DNA of 64,000 nucleotides from Emcibacteraceae bacterium (GTDB lineage Bacteria > Pseudomonadota > Alphaproteobacteria > Sphingomonadales > Emcibacteraceae): assembly GCA_021774795.1 (NCBI GenBank), contig JAJFIR010000031.1, positions 62,001-126,000 of the forward strand, given 5' to 3'. A model generated the notes under the pieces. That model made no database searches and had not been told where the DNA came from. It saw nothing but the letters and a program-made list of their open reading frames with translations. The position numbers and the translations under genes were made by a program. Below, one piece after another: positions 1 to 10,327 of the stretch (its first letter is position 1; every line of letters starts with the position of its first letter).

Positions 1-572
1 GTCTCATTGAAGAAATTCTTCCTAATCGGAGAAATTTCTTATTTTCATTAGAATTTGCTGTATTTTTCACAACAATTGCGAAAATATTTGTCTATAGAAA
101 CGAAATAGAATCCGAGCTGTTTTTATGTGGCATTATAGCCATATTTATAACAAGAAGTGGCATTTTTAGAAAATTACCCCCCTATAAATTTACCGCACTA
201 ATTCTTCTTTTTACAATGTTCTATAATAGCCTGTATCCGTTCGAATTTTATGACAACCCATTCAAGGAGTTTAAATGGATCCCATTCTCAGAATTATTCT
301 CTGACGACATGTTAGCCGTTGTCAGGACAGTGTTTTATAAGACTTTTATATACGGTGCTATTGTCTGGAACTTATATAAAGGTTTTCCAAATTTGAAATA
401 TGTCAGTTTATTTTGTATTTTATATGCAAGTGTAATCGAATATTTTCAATATAAGACTTTAATGCGAGTGGGCGGCTTAACAGAACCACTAATAGTCCTT
501 TTCTTATGCACTTTCATCGAACAAAAAAATGTTGCGGCGAAGCGTTTTAAAAATGAAAGCAAAGCATCATAA
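1..572 (+). CDS. VanZ-like membrane protein, 5' end outside the window
   Basis: The reading frame is open from base 3 to the TAA at 570-572, so the true start lies upstream and about 189 residues are visible. Four or five hydrophobic segments are present. The pattern SLYPFEF near the middle, and IEYFQ followed by a short loop and a last hydrophobic helix, resemble the VanZ fold (LLPF, then E-x-x-Q). The neighbouring minus-strand gene, which converges on it with a 17-bp gap, carries the same pattern three times. Function is unknown; VanZ-like proteins are integral membrane proteins often found near envelope glycan genes. An internal ATG at 216 exists, but the frame clearly continues upstream, so it is probably not the start. 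The family call is inferred from pattern only. Confidence 0.6.
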   Translation, partial: LIEEILPNRRNFLFSLEFAVFFTTIAKIFVYRNEIESELFLCGIIAIFITRSGIFRKLPPYKFTALILLFTMFYNSLYPFEFYDNPFKEFKWIPFSELFSDDMLAVVRTVFYKTFIYGAIVWNLYKGFPNLKYVSLFCILYASVIEYFQYKTLMRVGGLTEPLIVLFLCTFIEQKNVAAKRFKNESKAS

Positions 573-589
573 AATACTTATAACGCCCG

Positions 590-1927
590 TTAAATAACTT
601 TATTTTGACATATGGCCTTTTGCGCCATCATTACGAAATAATACCCAATAGGTAATGCAACAGATGCTATTAAAATATTTGTCACATCCGGCCTTTTAAG
701 ACCCCAGAACAAGACGCTACCTTCTATTAAGAATGCGAAAGTTACACCTAAAACCATTAAAAATAAAAACGAAAAATTCTCATATCCATTCTTCGATATT
801 TTATGTATTGCAAGATAAATTCCAAAAGGAATATAAATAATAAAGTTAAGCATAAAACTGAGTAGTGCCTCGGCACTTCCCACCTCGATATAATAATTAA
901 ATGGTAAAAGGCTCATATTGCCAATTACATTTGATATTTCTGGTATTGTGCTTACCTGGCCAATAGAAAGGCCTTTTATTTTAAGCACTATCCATAAAAA
1001 TATTGGTAACATCAATAGAAATAACAGCTTTAGCCTTATCATAATATTGAATAAAAATGGCAAGCTTAGATGCCTGCCAACATATAAGCCAAGGCAAAAC
1101 CCAATCAACTTACAAATAAATGATAACAGTGAACTTTGGCCCGATACTTCAAAAAACTGAACTATTTCAAGTAAAAGTAAAAAAACAGAGCCGCCGACAA
1201 TAAGTTGCTTGTTACCACCCGATCTTTTCTTTTTAGCCATCCGGTAAAGGACACCCAATGGGAATAACAACAGCACCGACGATATTAAAGATATAAAACC
1301 AATCCCCTGCCCTCTATCTGCTTCAAATAAAGGCACTCCTTTTAATAAAAACGCCTCTTGCAGTTGTGCTGCGTTCATGAAGAAATCAAACGGAAATAAA
1401 ATTATAACTATAACAAATGCCAGATAAATTCTTTTCACAAATTTAATCGGTAACATATTATATTTTATTATATGTTTTACCGCTTTTATTGTAAAATTTC
1501 CGAATATTGCACAAAGGCAAATTCCTATAAATATGCCGCCTAAATTAGCAAAAATGTCTGCCATCGAAGTCCCGCGCGCGCCCATAAACATTTGTAGAAA
1601 TTCGATCAAGAACCCAAGCGCAACGATGGCTAAAATCATAAGGATGAATGCCTTTGTGTTTTTTTTGCATACACAATATAAACAGGCAGAGAATGTCAGT
1701 AATATGTTAAAAATCACATGGGCAATCCATTGACCCTGTTCTTCACCAACATGTGAAAAGCGCAGCGTATTAATAAACCCCGCAATCGAAGTATCAACCG
1801 GATCACTTGTTATGCTGAAAGGCAATAACGACGCATATAAAATAAAAACAAAGAACCCGGCTGTAAAAGCGAAAAAAACTTTAGCAGATTTTTGGTTTAA
1901 TTCATGATCACTTATATTTTCAGACAT
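590..1927 (-). CDS. VanZ-like membrane protein with three tandem VanZ-type modules
   Basis: A 445-residue polytopic membrane protein. The VanZ pattern is seen three times. Module 1 has SLLPFS, then FLIEFLQMFMGARGTSMADI. Module 2 has LFPFDF, then a LLLFPLG segment and LEIVQFF. Module 3 has SLLPFNYY, FIIYIPFG, LIEGSVLF and RPDVTNIL. Each module ends in a hydrophobic helix after an R/S-rich loop. A typical VanZ domain is about 120-150 residues, so the length fits three copies. I chose the ATG at 1927; a GTG eight codons upstream (1951) is possible and neither has a clear Shine-Dalgarno. The role is unknown. Loss of the Asp in modules 2 and 3 suggests divergence between copies. Confidence 0.75.
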   Translation of the reverse strand: MSENISDHELNQKSAKVFFAFTAGFFVFILYASLLPFSITSDPVDTSIAGFINTLRFSHVGEEQGQWIAHVIFNILLTFSACLYCVCKKNTKAFILMILAIVALGFLIEFLQMFMGARGTSMADIFANLGGIFIGICLCAIFGNFTIKAVKHIIKYNMLPIKFVKRIYLAFVIVIILFPFDFFMNAAQLQEAFLLKGVPLFEADRGQGIGFISLISSVLLLFPLGVLYRMAKKKRSGGNKQLIVGGSVFLLLLEIVQFFEVSGQSSLLSFICKLIGFCLGLYVGRHLSLPFLFNIMIRLKLLFLLMLPIFLWIVLKIKGLSIGQVSTIPEISNVIGNMSLLPFNYYIEVGSAEALLSFMLNFIIYIPFGIYLAIHKISKNGYENFSFLFLMVLGVTFAFLIEGSVLFWGLKRPDVTNILIASVALPIGYYFVMMAQKAICQNKVI

Positions 1928-2039
1928 GGTATTGGAACATTTTTTTAACACGTTATTTCAGATAACTACTTTATAAGAAATCAATTTAGTTTATATAGTA
2001 ATAAATATATGAATTATTAACAGGAAATTGTTGAACACC

Positions 2040-3182
2040 ATGAATATAAACTCATTACAGGACTTCTGGCAGATCGTTGTCGATGTGTGGCAAAATGGCG
2101 TTTATGGTATAAATATCGGGCAAATATTAGCCGCTGTCTTAATTTTAATTTCTTTTCTGTTGTTACGTCACGTATTCAGCCGATTTGTGGTTGCCCGTCT
2201 AAAAAAATTCGTTGGTCAAACCGAAAATACGATTGATGACGAAGTTATAGATGCCATTGAAGGACCATTGAGTTTTCTCCCCATCGTTATTGGCGTTTTT
2301 TTTGCCAGCGAGTTACTTACACTAACCGGGAATTTGGAAATTGGTGCCTACAATCTTACGCGGTCACTTATTACTTTTAATCTGTTCTGGGCCTTTTATA
2401 AAATTGTCGGTCCATTAAGTTTAACGTTTGGCAAATTGAAAGACATTTTCTCTACCAGCATGATAAAGTGGTTGATAAAAGCCGTGCATGGGTTGTTTAT
2501 TTTCCTTGGCTTTGCCTCCATCTTGGAAATATGGGGTATTCAGGTGGCGCCACTTATCGCCGGATTAGGATTGTTTGGCGTCGCAGTTGCGTTGGGTGCG
2601 CAGGATTTATTCAAAAATTTAATTTCCGGATTATTCATCATCGGTGAGCGGCGTTTCCATCCAGGTGACTGGATCAAGGTTGATGGTATCGTGGAAGGCA
2701 CGGTTGAAGATATCGGTTTTCGCACTACAACTATCGTTCAATTTGATAAAGCCCCGGTGTATGTTCCAAATTCTAAACTATCGGATAATGCCACTATCAA
2801 TTTCTCGAGAATGAGCCACCGCCGCATCTATTGGAAGGTGGGCCTTATCTATGATACTTCAATCGAACAATTGAAGGATATTCGCGCTGAAATAGAAGAA
2901 TATATTATGAGAAATAATGATTTTTCGCACCCGCCCGAGGTTGCCACTTTCGTTCGCATTGATAGCTTTAACGATAGCTCCATTGATTTGATGTTGTATT
3001 GCTTTACGAAAACCACTGATTGGGGAGAGTGGCTAATTATAAAAGAAAAACTAGCCTTAAAAATAAAAGATATTGTTGCCAAAAATAAAAGCGGCTTCGC
3101 CTTTCCAAGTCAATCTATTTATATTGAGGCCGTCCCTCAAGCGATTGGGCAGAACGTTGCAGAAGATTTTCCCGTTACGTAA
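2040..3182 (+). CDS. MscS-family mechanosensitive ion channel
   Basis: Small-conductance mechanosensitive channel of the inner membrane, which opens on membrane tension to release solutes after hypo-osmotic shock. About four transmembrane helices occupy the first 180 residues. The pore-lining helix then has the Gly/Ala-rich pattern GLGLFGVAVALGAQDLFKN, followed by the beta domain (ERRFHPGDWIKVDG, VEDIGFRTTTI, VYVPNSKL) and a C-terminal alpha/beta domain. At 380 residues it is larger than E. coli MscS (286) because of an N-terminal extension. The ATG at 2040 is chosen; TTG codons at 2028 and 2031 lie nearer the AGGA at 2022-2025 and are real alternatives. It stands alone, divergent from the VanZ-like gene. 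Confidence 0.88.
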   Translation: MNINSLQDFWQIVVDVWQNGVYGINIGQILAAVLILISFLLLRHVFSRFVVARLKKFVGQTENTIDDEVIDAIEGPLSFLPIVIGVFFASELLTLTGNLEIGAYNLTRSLITFNLFWAFYKIVGPLSLTFGKLKDIFSTSMIKWLIKAVHGLFIFLGFASILEIWGIQVAPLIAGLGLFGVAVALGAQDLFKNLISGLFIIGERRFHPGDWIKVDGIVEGTVEDIGFRTTTIVQFDKAPVYVPNSKLSDNATINFSRMSHRRIYWKVGLIYDTSIEQLKDIRAEIEEYIMRNNDFSHPPEVATFVRIDSFNDSSIDLMLYCFTKTTDWGEWLIIKEKLALKIKDIVAKNKSGFAFPSQSIYIEAVPQAIGQNVAEDFPVT

Positions 3183-3185
3183 AAA

Positions 3186-3269
3186 TTATTCGTCGCCAAA
3201 CTCGACAAGACTGTGATGAAATAAAATTGGTTGACTGGCAATTTTCTCACGAACCTGATCATCCCACAT
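3186..3269 (-). CDS. possible 27-residue small protein
   Basis: A short open frame on the minus strand in the 179-bp gap between the MscS gene and ygfZ. It starts at an ATG (3267-3269) preceded by AGGA with a spacing of about eight bases, and encodes MWDDQVREKIASQPILFHHS followed by LVEFGDE. The composition is plausible for a soluble peptide with no membrane segment. It stops four bases before the convergent MscS stop codon. I do not recognise it. It may be a real small protein or a chance frame; only the ribosome binding site supports it. Confidence 0.28.
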   Translation of the reverse strand: MWDDQVREKIASQPILFHHSLVEFGDE

Positions 3270-3361
3270 CGCCAAATTTCCTTATTCAGCACACTCTATT
3301 TTGCTATTAACTACATCAGTTTAATGTTAACTTACATCGAAATTAATATGAGTAATCATAA

Positions 3362-4195
3362 ATGACCAAAGCTATTGAAATACTGAATGATAGAGCCGTA
3401 ATCACACTGTCCGGACCGGATAGAAAGAAGCTACTACAAGGGATCATTACCAATAACATCAATCTGCTCAGTGATGGCCGGGGAATATATTCTGCATTAC
3501 TAACACCGCAAGGAAAGTTTCTTCACGACTTTTTTCTGTTTGAGAAAGAAAGCGTTATTTACCTGGACTGTGAAAAACCCGGGTTGGAGGATCTATTCAA
3601 CAAATTGCTCATGTACCGTCTGCGCTCCAACGTCGAAATTATTGAACAAAGAGATAACTTCAAAATCGTTTCAACAATGGAATGTCCGACCGATCTCGAA
3701 ATGTTTTATCTGGATCCTCGTCATCCTGACATGGGCTATCGTTCAATCGTTTCTCGTTCCATAAAGTTAGAGAATAGTGACAGTTCGGAAAGCTATCATT
3801 GTCGACGTATTAAACTTGGAATAGCGGAAGGTTCCCAAGATTTTATTATCGATAAAAGTACTATTTTGGAAGGCCATTATGAACGAATTAACGGCGTAGA
3901 TTTCGAAAAAGGGTGCTACGTCGGTCAAGAGGTGACTGCAAGAATGAAGTATCGGGGCAAAATTAAGAAAATTATGTTGCCCGTAATCTTGTCTGGACCT
4001 GCTCCCGAGAGCGGGACAGAGATTACAAACGAAAAACACAATAAAATTGGTGAGTTAAGGTCAAGCTGTGACAAAAATGCCATAGCACTCCTTCGGGCTG
4101 ATGATGTGGTATTTGGGCAACAATATGGCTGCAATGGTATAAATGTCACACCTTTTGAGCCAAACTGGTTAATTGGTGTTTGCAATGGACGATAA
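3362..4195 (+). CDS. ygfZ: folate-binding protein YgfZ
   Basis: YgfZ is related to the glycine-cleavage T protein and uses tetrahydrofolate to help assemble or repair certain Fe-S enzymes (established for E. coli YgfZ). The family signature K-G-C-Y-x-G-Q-E is present as KGCYVGQEVTARMKYRGKIK in the C-terminal half, including the conserved Cys. The N-terminal part has the GcvT-like pattern SGPDRKKLLQGIITNNI and LLTPQGKFLHDFFLF. The 277-residue length is normal for alphaproteobacterial members. The last 11 bases overlap the start of tag, so the two are probably translated together. Confidence 0.9.
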   Translation: MTKAIEILNDRAVITLSGPDRKKLLQGIITNNINLLSDGRGIYSALLTPQGKFLHDFFLFEKESVIYLDCEKPGLEDLFNKLLMYRLRSNVEIIEQRDNFKIVSTMECPTDLEMFYLDPRHPDMGYRSIVSRSIKLENSDSSESYHCRRIKLGIAEGSQDFIIDKSTILEGHYERINGVDFEKGCYVGQEVTARMKYRGKIKKIMLPVILSGPAPESGTEITNEKHNKIGELRSSCDKNAIALLRADDVVFGQQYGCNGINVTPFEPNWLIGVCNGR

Positions 4196-4781
4196 AATTC
4201 GCTGTGATTGGTGTGGCTCTGACCCAATCTATACAAACTATCACGATACGGAATGGGGGGTCCCCGTTTATGATAGTCGTGCCCTTTTCGAAAAATTAAT
4301 TCTCGATGGTTTTCAAGCCGGACTTTCTTGGCTCACTATCTTAAAACGACGAGACACTTTCATAAAAGCATTTGACAATTTCGAACCCGTAAAAATAGCA
4401 GCTTATGATGATAATGATATCAAACGCCTGATGAGTGATAGAGGAATAATCAGAAACCGGCTTAAAATTTTATCAACTATAAAAAATGCAAAACTGTACC
4501 TTGAAATTGAAAAAGAAAAAGACGGCGCATTCAGTGAATATATCTGGAGCTTCACGCAGGGTAAGGTCATAACCAATAACTGGAAGACAATGAAAGAAGT
4601 TCCGGTAGATAGCGATGCGTCAATTGCGATGAGCAAATCTCTGAAAAAACGCGGTTTCGGGTTTTGCGGACCAACGATTTGCTACGCCTTCATGCAAGCT
4701 GTTGGAATTATTAATGACCACCTGATAAGTTGTCATCGTTATCCAAAAAAATTAAGCGAAGGCCCCACCTCTGGGAATTGA
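4185..4781 (+). CDS. tag: DNA-3-methyladenine glycosylase I
   Basis: Base-excision repair enzyme that removes 3-methyladenine from alkylated DNA, constitutive in E. coli. Family hallmarks are RCDWCG at the N-terminus, YHDTEWGVP with the conserved Glu and Trp of the base pocket, LILDGFQAGLSWLTIL, and a C-terminal CHRYP. The zinc set (Cys near residue 7, His of YHDTEWG, and the His and Cys around HLISCH) appears intact. The start is the ATG at 4185 inside the ygfZ end, since translation coupling fits better than the upstream TTG at 4173. Its 3' end overlaps the convergent rodA gene by 30 bases. Confidence 0.93.
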   Translation: MDDKIRCDWCGSDPIYTNYHDTEWGVPVYDSRALFEKLILDGFQAGLSWLTILKRRDTFIKAFDNFEPVKIAAYDDNDIKRLMSDRGIIRNRLKILSTIKNAKLYLEIEKEKDGAFSEYIWSFTQGKVITNNWKTMKEVPVDSDASIAMSKSLKKRGFGFCGPTICYAFMQAVGIINDHLISCHRYPKKLSEGPTSGN

Positions 4782-5900
4782 GGTTTCCCTATGTATGGCT
4801 GTACTCAAAATGAAGCCAAACCCTACCAAGAGTGTCAACATCGCAGAGCCGCCATATGAAACTAGGGGCAACGGCACGCCCACAACTGGAACCAAACCCA
4901 TTACCATGGCAATATTTATGAACATATAAAGGAAGAAAGTTACGACCATACCCAAAATTAATAATCGACCGAATTGGCTTTTTACACTGATACTGACGAT
5001 CATAGCATAGCTGAGTAAAATAAAATAAAGACCAAGTAAGGTTAATCCACCCATCAAACCTAATTCTTCAGCTATTACGGTAAAAATAAAATCAGTGTGC
5101 TTCTCCGGTAAAAAATTAAGCTGGCTTTGCGTACCCTGAATGAATCCCTTGCCGTATACACCCCCAGAACCCAGAGCGATCTTTGATTGAATAATATGAT
5201 ACCCCGCACCAAGCGGGTCTTTTTCCGGGTCCAAAAAAGTAAGAACACGGTTCTTTTGATAAGGTTTTAAAAATTGCCATGCACCTACAGCCGCAGGAAT
5301 AAGAGCTACAATACTTAATACAAAAAGCCACATTCGGACACCGGCGGCAAACAATAAAGCTATTCCACCCATTACAATTAATATGGTCGTGCCTAAATCA
5401 GGTTGACGAAGAACAAATACCACAGGCAGAATAATCAAAATTATGGGTTTAACCAGACTTTTTAGTTGAAGAGTTTCCTCATCAGACAGGCAGTGAAAGT
5501 ACCTTGCCAGCGCCATTACAAGGGCAATTTTCATAAATTCAGAGGGTTGTAAATTCATAAAACCCAAATCGAGCCAGCGCTGTGACCCTTTGCCCATTTC
5601 ACCCATTACATCAACGATTGCGAGCATCCCAAGTGCCGCAAAATATAAAGGATAAGCCAAAAACATCCACACCCTAATATCAATAATGGCTACTATTATC
5701 ATCAATGAAAGGCCAATTAGAAACCGAATAAACTGATTTTTTGCCCATGGGTCAATGCTGCCACCCGCAACGGAATAAAGCATAGCAAACCCAAGCCCCG
5801 CGACTAGAATAATCACAAAAACAATAAACCAGTTCAAATCAACAAATTTTTGATGTATCGATTTACCTTTACCTGATGTCAATCTGGAAGAAATTTGCAT
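4752..5900 (-). CDS. rodA: rod shape-determining protein RodA (SEDS glycosyltransferase)
   Basis: Inner-membrane SEDS-family peptidoglycan polymerase that works with PBP2 in the elongasome. It is 382 residues with about ten transmembrane helices. The SEDS signatures are present: QRWLDLGFMNLQPSEFMKIA, the large loop with GSGGVYGKGFIQGTQSQLNF and LPEKHTDFIFTVIAEELG (with the conserved catalytic-loop residues), and VVGVPLPLVSYGGS near the C-terminus. The start codon shares one base with the mrdA stop (TAATG), so the pair is coupled. It is the last gene of the mreBCD-mrdA-rodA cluster and ends within the convergent tag gene. Confidence 0.95.
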   Translation of the reverse strand: MQISSRLTSGKGKSIHQKFVDLNWFIVFVIILVAGLGFAMLYSVAGGSIDPWAKNQFIRFLIGLSLMIIVAIIDIRVWMFLAYPLYFAALGMLAIVDVMGEMGKGSQRWLDLGFMNLQPSEFMKIALVMALARYFHCLSDEETLQLKSLVKPIILIILPVVFVLRQPDLGTTILIVMGGIALLFAAGVRMWLFVLSIVALIPAAVGAWQFLKPYQKNRVLTFLDPEKDPLGAGYHIIQSKIALGSGGVYGKGFIQGTQSQLNFLPEKHTDFIFTVIAEELGLMGGLTLLGLYFILLSYAMIVSISVKSQFGRLLILGMVVTFFLYMFINIAMVMGLVPVVGVPLPLVSYGGSAMLTLLVGFGFILSTAIHRETSIPRGGAFA

Positions 5901-7735
5901 TACACCGTGCTTCCTATCTCGGTATCCGCTTTTTCTTTATCCAAAATATATTCGAGCACATCGCGCGCAACGGGTGACGCTACAGAAGAACCCCCGCCAC
6001 CATGCTCTACAAGTACAGAAACGGCATATTTTGGATTTTCTACAGGGCCGTAGCCAACAAAAAGAGCATGATCCCGTTCGATCCATTCTTTTTCTTCATT
6101 TTTACGGACGCCTTCCTGTCTTTCCGCGACACTAATTCGTCTCACCTGGGTGGTTCCGGTTTTCCCTCCAAGCTTATAATCTTTGTTCCGAATGCGGTAG
6201 GGGAAAGCCGTGCCGCGCGGATGGTTATAAACATCATCCATTCCTTGTAGAACAGTTCTTAAATGCGCCGGGTTAATGCCAATATCCGGTACAACGGTTT
6301 TTGGTTCATTATCATCAAGGAAAATTTTCGGCTGAACAGACTTACCTCCGTTAACCAGCCGCGCTGCCATAACCACAAGCTGCAACGGTGTCGTTGAAAC
6401 AAACCCTTGGCCGATACCGGCATTGGCTGTATCTCCGCCCTGCCAACGGACACCCTGAGCACCCAATTTCCATTCTTCGTTTGGATTAATCCCTTTGGCT
6501 TCGCTCATTATTCCGATATCAAACCTATTACCAAGTCCAAATCGCGCCGCCATATCGTGGATTTTATCAATGCCCACTTCGAGGGCCAAATCATAAAAAT
6601 AAACGTCGCATGATTGCGCCAGTGCCTGAACCACGTTAATACGCCCATGGCCGTTTTTATTCCAACAATGGGCGATACGATTACCAATCCTATATTGAGA
6701 ATTACAATATTTAGTATCATCCGCCGTGATAATTCCTTCCTCTAAACCAGCGAGAGCAACCATCATTTTAAATGTTGAGCCCGGCGAATACTGGCCACTG
6801 ACCGCTTTATTAATAAGCGGTTTTCTAATATCCCCTCTGAGGCCATCCCATTTTTTCTGGCTTATACCATTATGAAAATCATTAGGATCAAAAGAAGGTG
6901 TGGAAGCGACAGCCAAAAGCTCCCCACTATGGATATTCATCACTACAATTGCTGCGCTTTCATCATGAACTCTATTTGCCGCAAATTTTTGTATTTCAAG
7001 ATCGATAGTTAAACTTGTTACATCACCCGGTATGCTGTCCTGCCTTGAAAGTTCACGGATCACCCTTCCCAAGACATTCACTTCTACTTTGGTGTTGCCT
7101 GCGCTGCCACGAAGCTTATCATCGAGAACTTTTTCAATACCATTTTTGCCGATTTTAAACTCAGGCAATTCCAAAAGCGGATCGCCCGTAAGTTCCTCTT
7201 CACTTACGGATCCCACATACCCCACTAAATGCGCTGCTAACTCCCGTTCGGGATAATAACGACTGGTCCCAACATCTGGTTGAATTCCCGGCAAGTCTGG
7301 CATATTTACATTAACATTTGAAAAAGTTTCCCAGTCCAAATTATTAGCGACGCTAATTGGTAAAAAAGACCGCTGCTTTGCAGCCGCTTTGGTGATGCGC
7401 TGGTTATCACGGTCACTTATAGGAATATATTCTCCAAGTGTTTTGAGCGTTTCCTGGAGTTCTTTTGTTTCTTCCGGAATAACATTAACTCTATAGTCCG
7501 TCGTACTTGTCGCAATAGGACGTCCGAAACGATCAAGAATTTCACCGCGTTTCGGTGCCAATAACCGCATGCTAATCCTGTTTCTATCCGCAAGCAATTC
7601 GTACTGGCTTCGACTGGTTACCTGCAAATAATACATACGGCCGACGAGTGCAGAAGATAACAGAAGCATGCCACCAGAAAGCAATGTGGCTCTGCGTGTA
7701 TAAGATTTAAGCTTATTTTTATCTGACGGGTTCAT
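5900..7735 (-). CDS. mrdA: penicillin-binding protein 2, peptidoglycan transpeptidase
   Basis: Class B PBP that cross-links peptidoglycan during cell elongation with RodA. It has one N-terminal membrane anchor (about residues 17-37), a dimerisation/pedestal domain with RGEILDRFGRPIA, and a transpeptidase domain. The active-site SxxK lies in GQYSPGSTFKMM with catalytic Ser320; the second motif is SCD, the PBP2-type variant of SxN; the third is GGKTGTTQ. The length of 611 is normal for PBP2. It begins directly after the mreD stop, with no gap, and shares a base with rodA. Confidence 0.95.
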   Translation of the reverse strand: MNPSDKNKLKSYTRRATLLSGGMLLLSSALVGRMYYLQVTSRSQYELLADRNRISMRLLAPKRGEILDRFGRPIATSTTDYRVNVIPEETKELQETLKTLGEYIPISDRDNQRITKAAAKQRSFLPISVANNLDWETFSNVNVNMPDLPGIQPDVGTSRYYPERELAAHLVGYVGSVSEEELTGDPLLELPEFKIGKNGIEKVLDDKLRGSAGNTKVEVNVLGRVIRELSRQDSIPGDVTSLTIDLEIQKFAANRVHDESAAIVVMNIHSGELLAVASTPSFDPNDFHNGISQKKWDGLRGDIRKPLINKAVSGQYSPGSTFKMMVALAGLEEGIITADDTKYCNSQYRIGNRIAHCWNKNGHGRINVVQALAQSCDVYFYDLALEVGIDKIHDMAARFGLGNRFDIGIMSEAKGINPNEEWKLGAQGVRWQGGDTANAGIGQGFVSTTPLQLVVMAARLVNGGKSVQPKIFLDDNEPKTVVPDIGINPAHLRTVLQGMDDVYNHPRGTAFPYRIRNKDYKLGGKTGTTQVRRISVAERQEGVRKNEEKEWIERDHALFVGYGPVENPKYAVSVLVEHGGGGSSVASPVARDVLEYILDKEKADTEIGSTV

Positions 7736-8245
7736 CTAATTATATACTTTTTTCACCAATCCTAATAATCCTGTTATTACAGGATAAAATGCAATCGTTA
7801 ATAATATCTGTCCAAATACATCAAAATAGTCAAGAATTTCACGGTAATATAAAGAGGTTATAGCCCAGTATACGACACCAAAACCAACAACTAACATAAC
7901 AAATATGACCCAATTAAAGATAAAGTCTCTTTCTAAAAACTGGCGACCCTGTATGAATACAAATTGTTGGACTACAATAAGCATCAACGACATTAATCCA
8001 ACAGGGCTCCCTAGAAGCACATCCTGAATAAACCCAAGGACAAACACAGCCGCAACCGGAAGCATTTCCGGTTTAAACACACTCCAATAATAAACACCGA
8101 TTAAGGTCAAGTACGGCATTATATCACCTACTACGGGAATATTATACGGCAAAACCATAATCACAATCAAAAAAAGGATCGATAAGAAAGGAAAAACTGC
8201 TTTTAATCCGTGTGACTGCTCCTGTGTTTTTGAAAGATTCATCAC
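7736..8245 (-). CDS. mreD: rod shape-determining protein MreD
   Basis: Small polytopic membrane subunit of the elongasome linking MreC and MreB to the wall enzymes. The 169-residue sequence has about five hydrophobic helices and no soluble domain. Sequence conservation in this family is weak, but PYLTLIGVYYWSVFKPEMLP and the following GFIQDVLLGSPVGL match the usual MreD pattern. Position between mreC and mrdA settles the call. The start overlaps the mreC stop by four bases (ATGA). Confidence 0.93.
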   Translation of the reverse strand: MMNLSKTQEQSHGLKAVFPFLSILFLIVIMVLPYNIPVVGDIMPYLTLIGVYYWSVFKPEMLPVAAVFVLGFIQDVLLGSPVGLMSLMLIVVQQFVFIQGRQFLERDFIFNWVIFVMLVVGFGVVYWAITSLYYREILDYFDVFGQILLTIAFYPVITGLLGLVKKVYN

Positions 8246-9108
8246 TCCTCCTGACCTGCTTGTGGTTCAGTTGTGTTTTTTGTATCAGCATCTGGCGTAT
8301 TTAAAATTGGAAAAGACGCGATTTCATATTCGATGACACTAACATAATTTAATCTGTTTAAATTCACAGAAGTGCGAATCTTTATCTCGCCTAAAGATGT
8401 AATTTCATTAACATGGCCCACCGGTAAATCTGGTGGAAAAACACCCCCCATACCGGAAGTAAGTATCTGATCACCAACTTCTGCAATTTCGTCTGTAGGC
8501 ATAAAATTTATTTTTGGAAAAAGGGAATTATCACCCGCGAGGATCACATTAACACCGGATTTAGCAAGTTTCACAGGAATTCTGCTGTTAATATCATTGA
8601 TAAGTAAGACACGTGCAGAGTTGGACGCGACATTGATTGTTCGACCAACCACACCTTCTTCATTTACAACCGCATGACCTTTCGCTACACCGTCATTGGA
8701 ACCACTATTAATGAGCATACTTTTAAAAAAAGGACTATTACTGTCCGAAACAATGCGCGAAGCGGTAATGGTGGAAACAGTGCCATCTTTGATTTTTAGC
8801 AGGTTTTTAAGTCGCAGATTATCAATCACCAATTCTGAAGATGTCACCAGTTGCGTTTTCAATTCAGCATTTTCTTCACGCAAAAATTCGTTATCCGAAA
8901 ATACCGTCGCAACACGTTTTATCCAGTCTGATAATCCAGCTGTCGCAACACGTGGTATATCAACGACAACTATTGCCGGTATAAAGGCATTAAAAATATG
9001 AGCGCGGGTTTGATCGATAAGTTGAGTTTGACTTCGCCCAAAAATGAGCAATGCAAGCGAAAGTAAGATAAAGAATATGGCAGAAAATCGCTGTCCAAAG
9101 CTCCTCAT
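8242..9108 (-). CDS. mreC: rod shape-determining protein MreC
   Basis: Periplasmic scaffold of the elongasome, anchored by one N-terminal helix (about residues 8-27). A coiled-coil segment follows around residues 65-100 (NEFLREENAELKTQL), then the two beta-barrel lobes typical of MreC, with GVVGRTINVASNSARVLLI and GMGGVFPPDLPVGHV. The acidic, low-complexity tail ends at residue 288. It overlaps mreD by four bases and follows mreB after a 40-base gap. Confidence 0.94.
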   Translation of the reverse strand: MRSFGQRFSAIFFILLSLALLIFGRSQTQLIDQTRAHIFNAFIPAIVVVDIPRVATAGLSDWIKRVATVFSDNEFLREENAELKTQLVTSSELVIDNLRLKNLLKIKDGTVSTITASRIVSDSNSPFFKSMLINSGSNDGVAKGHAVVNEEGVVGRTINVASNSARVLLINDINSRIPVKLAKSGVNVILAGDNSLFPKINFMPTDEIAEVGDQILTSGMGGVFPPDLPVGHVNEITSLGEIKIRTSVNLNRLNYVSVIEYEIASFPILNTPDADTKNTTEPQAGQEE

Positions 9109-9148
9109 TTTTCGCCTCTCTTTATAAGGATGTTTGTTTCATTCTCAC

Positions 9149-10186
<1,038 letters not shown>

Positions 10187-10209
10187 TCAAATTTTGCCCT
10201 TGCCCGCAC

Positions 10210-10248
10210 TGTTTGCGGAAAAATAATTATATAATGATTACGCAAACA
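10210..10248. promoter_or_regulatory. inverted repeat in the mreB upstream region
   Basis: An 8-bp perfect inverted repeat, TGTTTGCG (10210-10217) and CGCAAACA (10241-10248), separated by 23 AT-rich bases. It lies 24 to 62 bases before the mreB start codon. On the minus strand the spacer contains TATAAT, which could be a -10 element, so the repeat may flank the promoter as an operator, or fold in the mreB leader RNA. No regulator is known from this window. Confidence 0.35.
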
Positions 10249-10327
10249 TATAATACGTTTTTATTAAGATAGTCTTATGATTGCAAACTAATTATCATCA
10301 AATGATAAATAAACGACAACATAGTGC

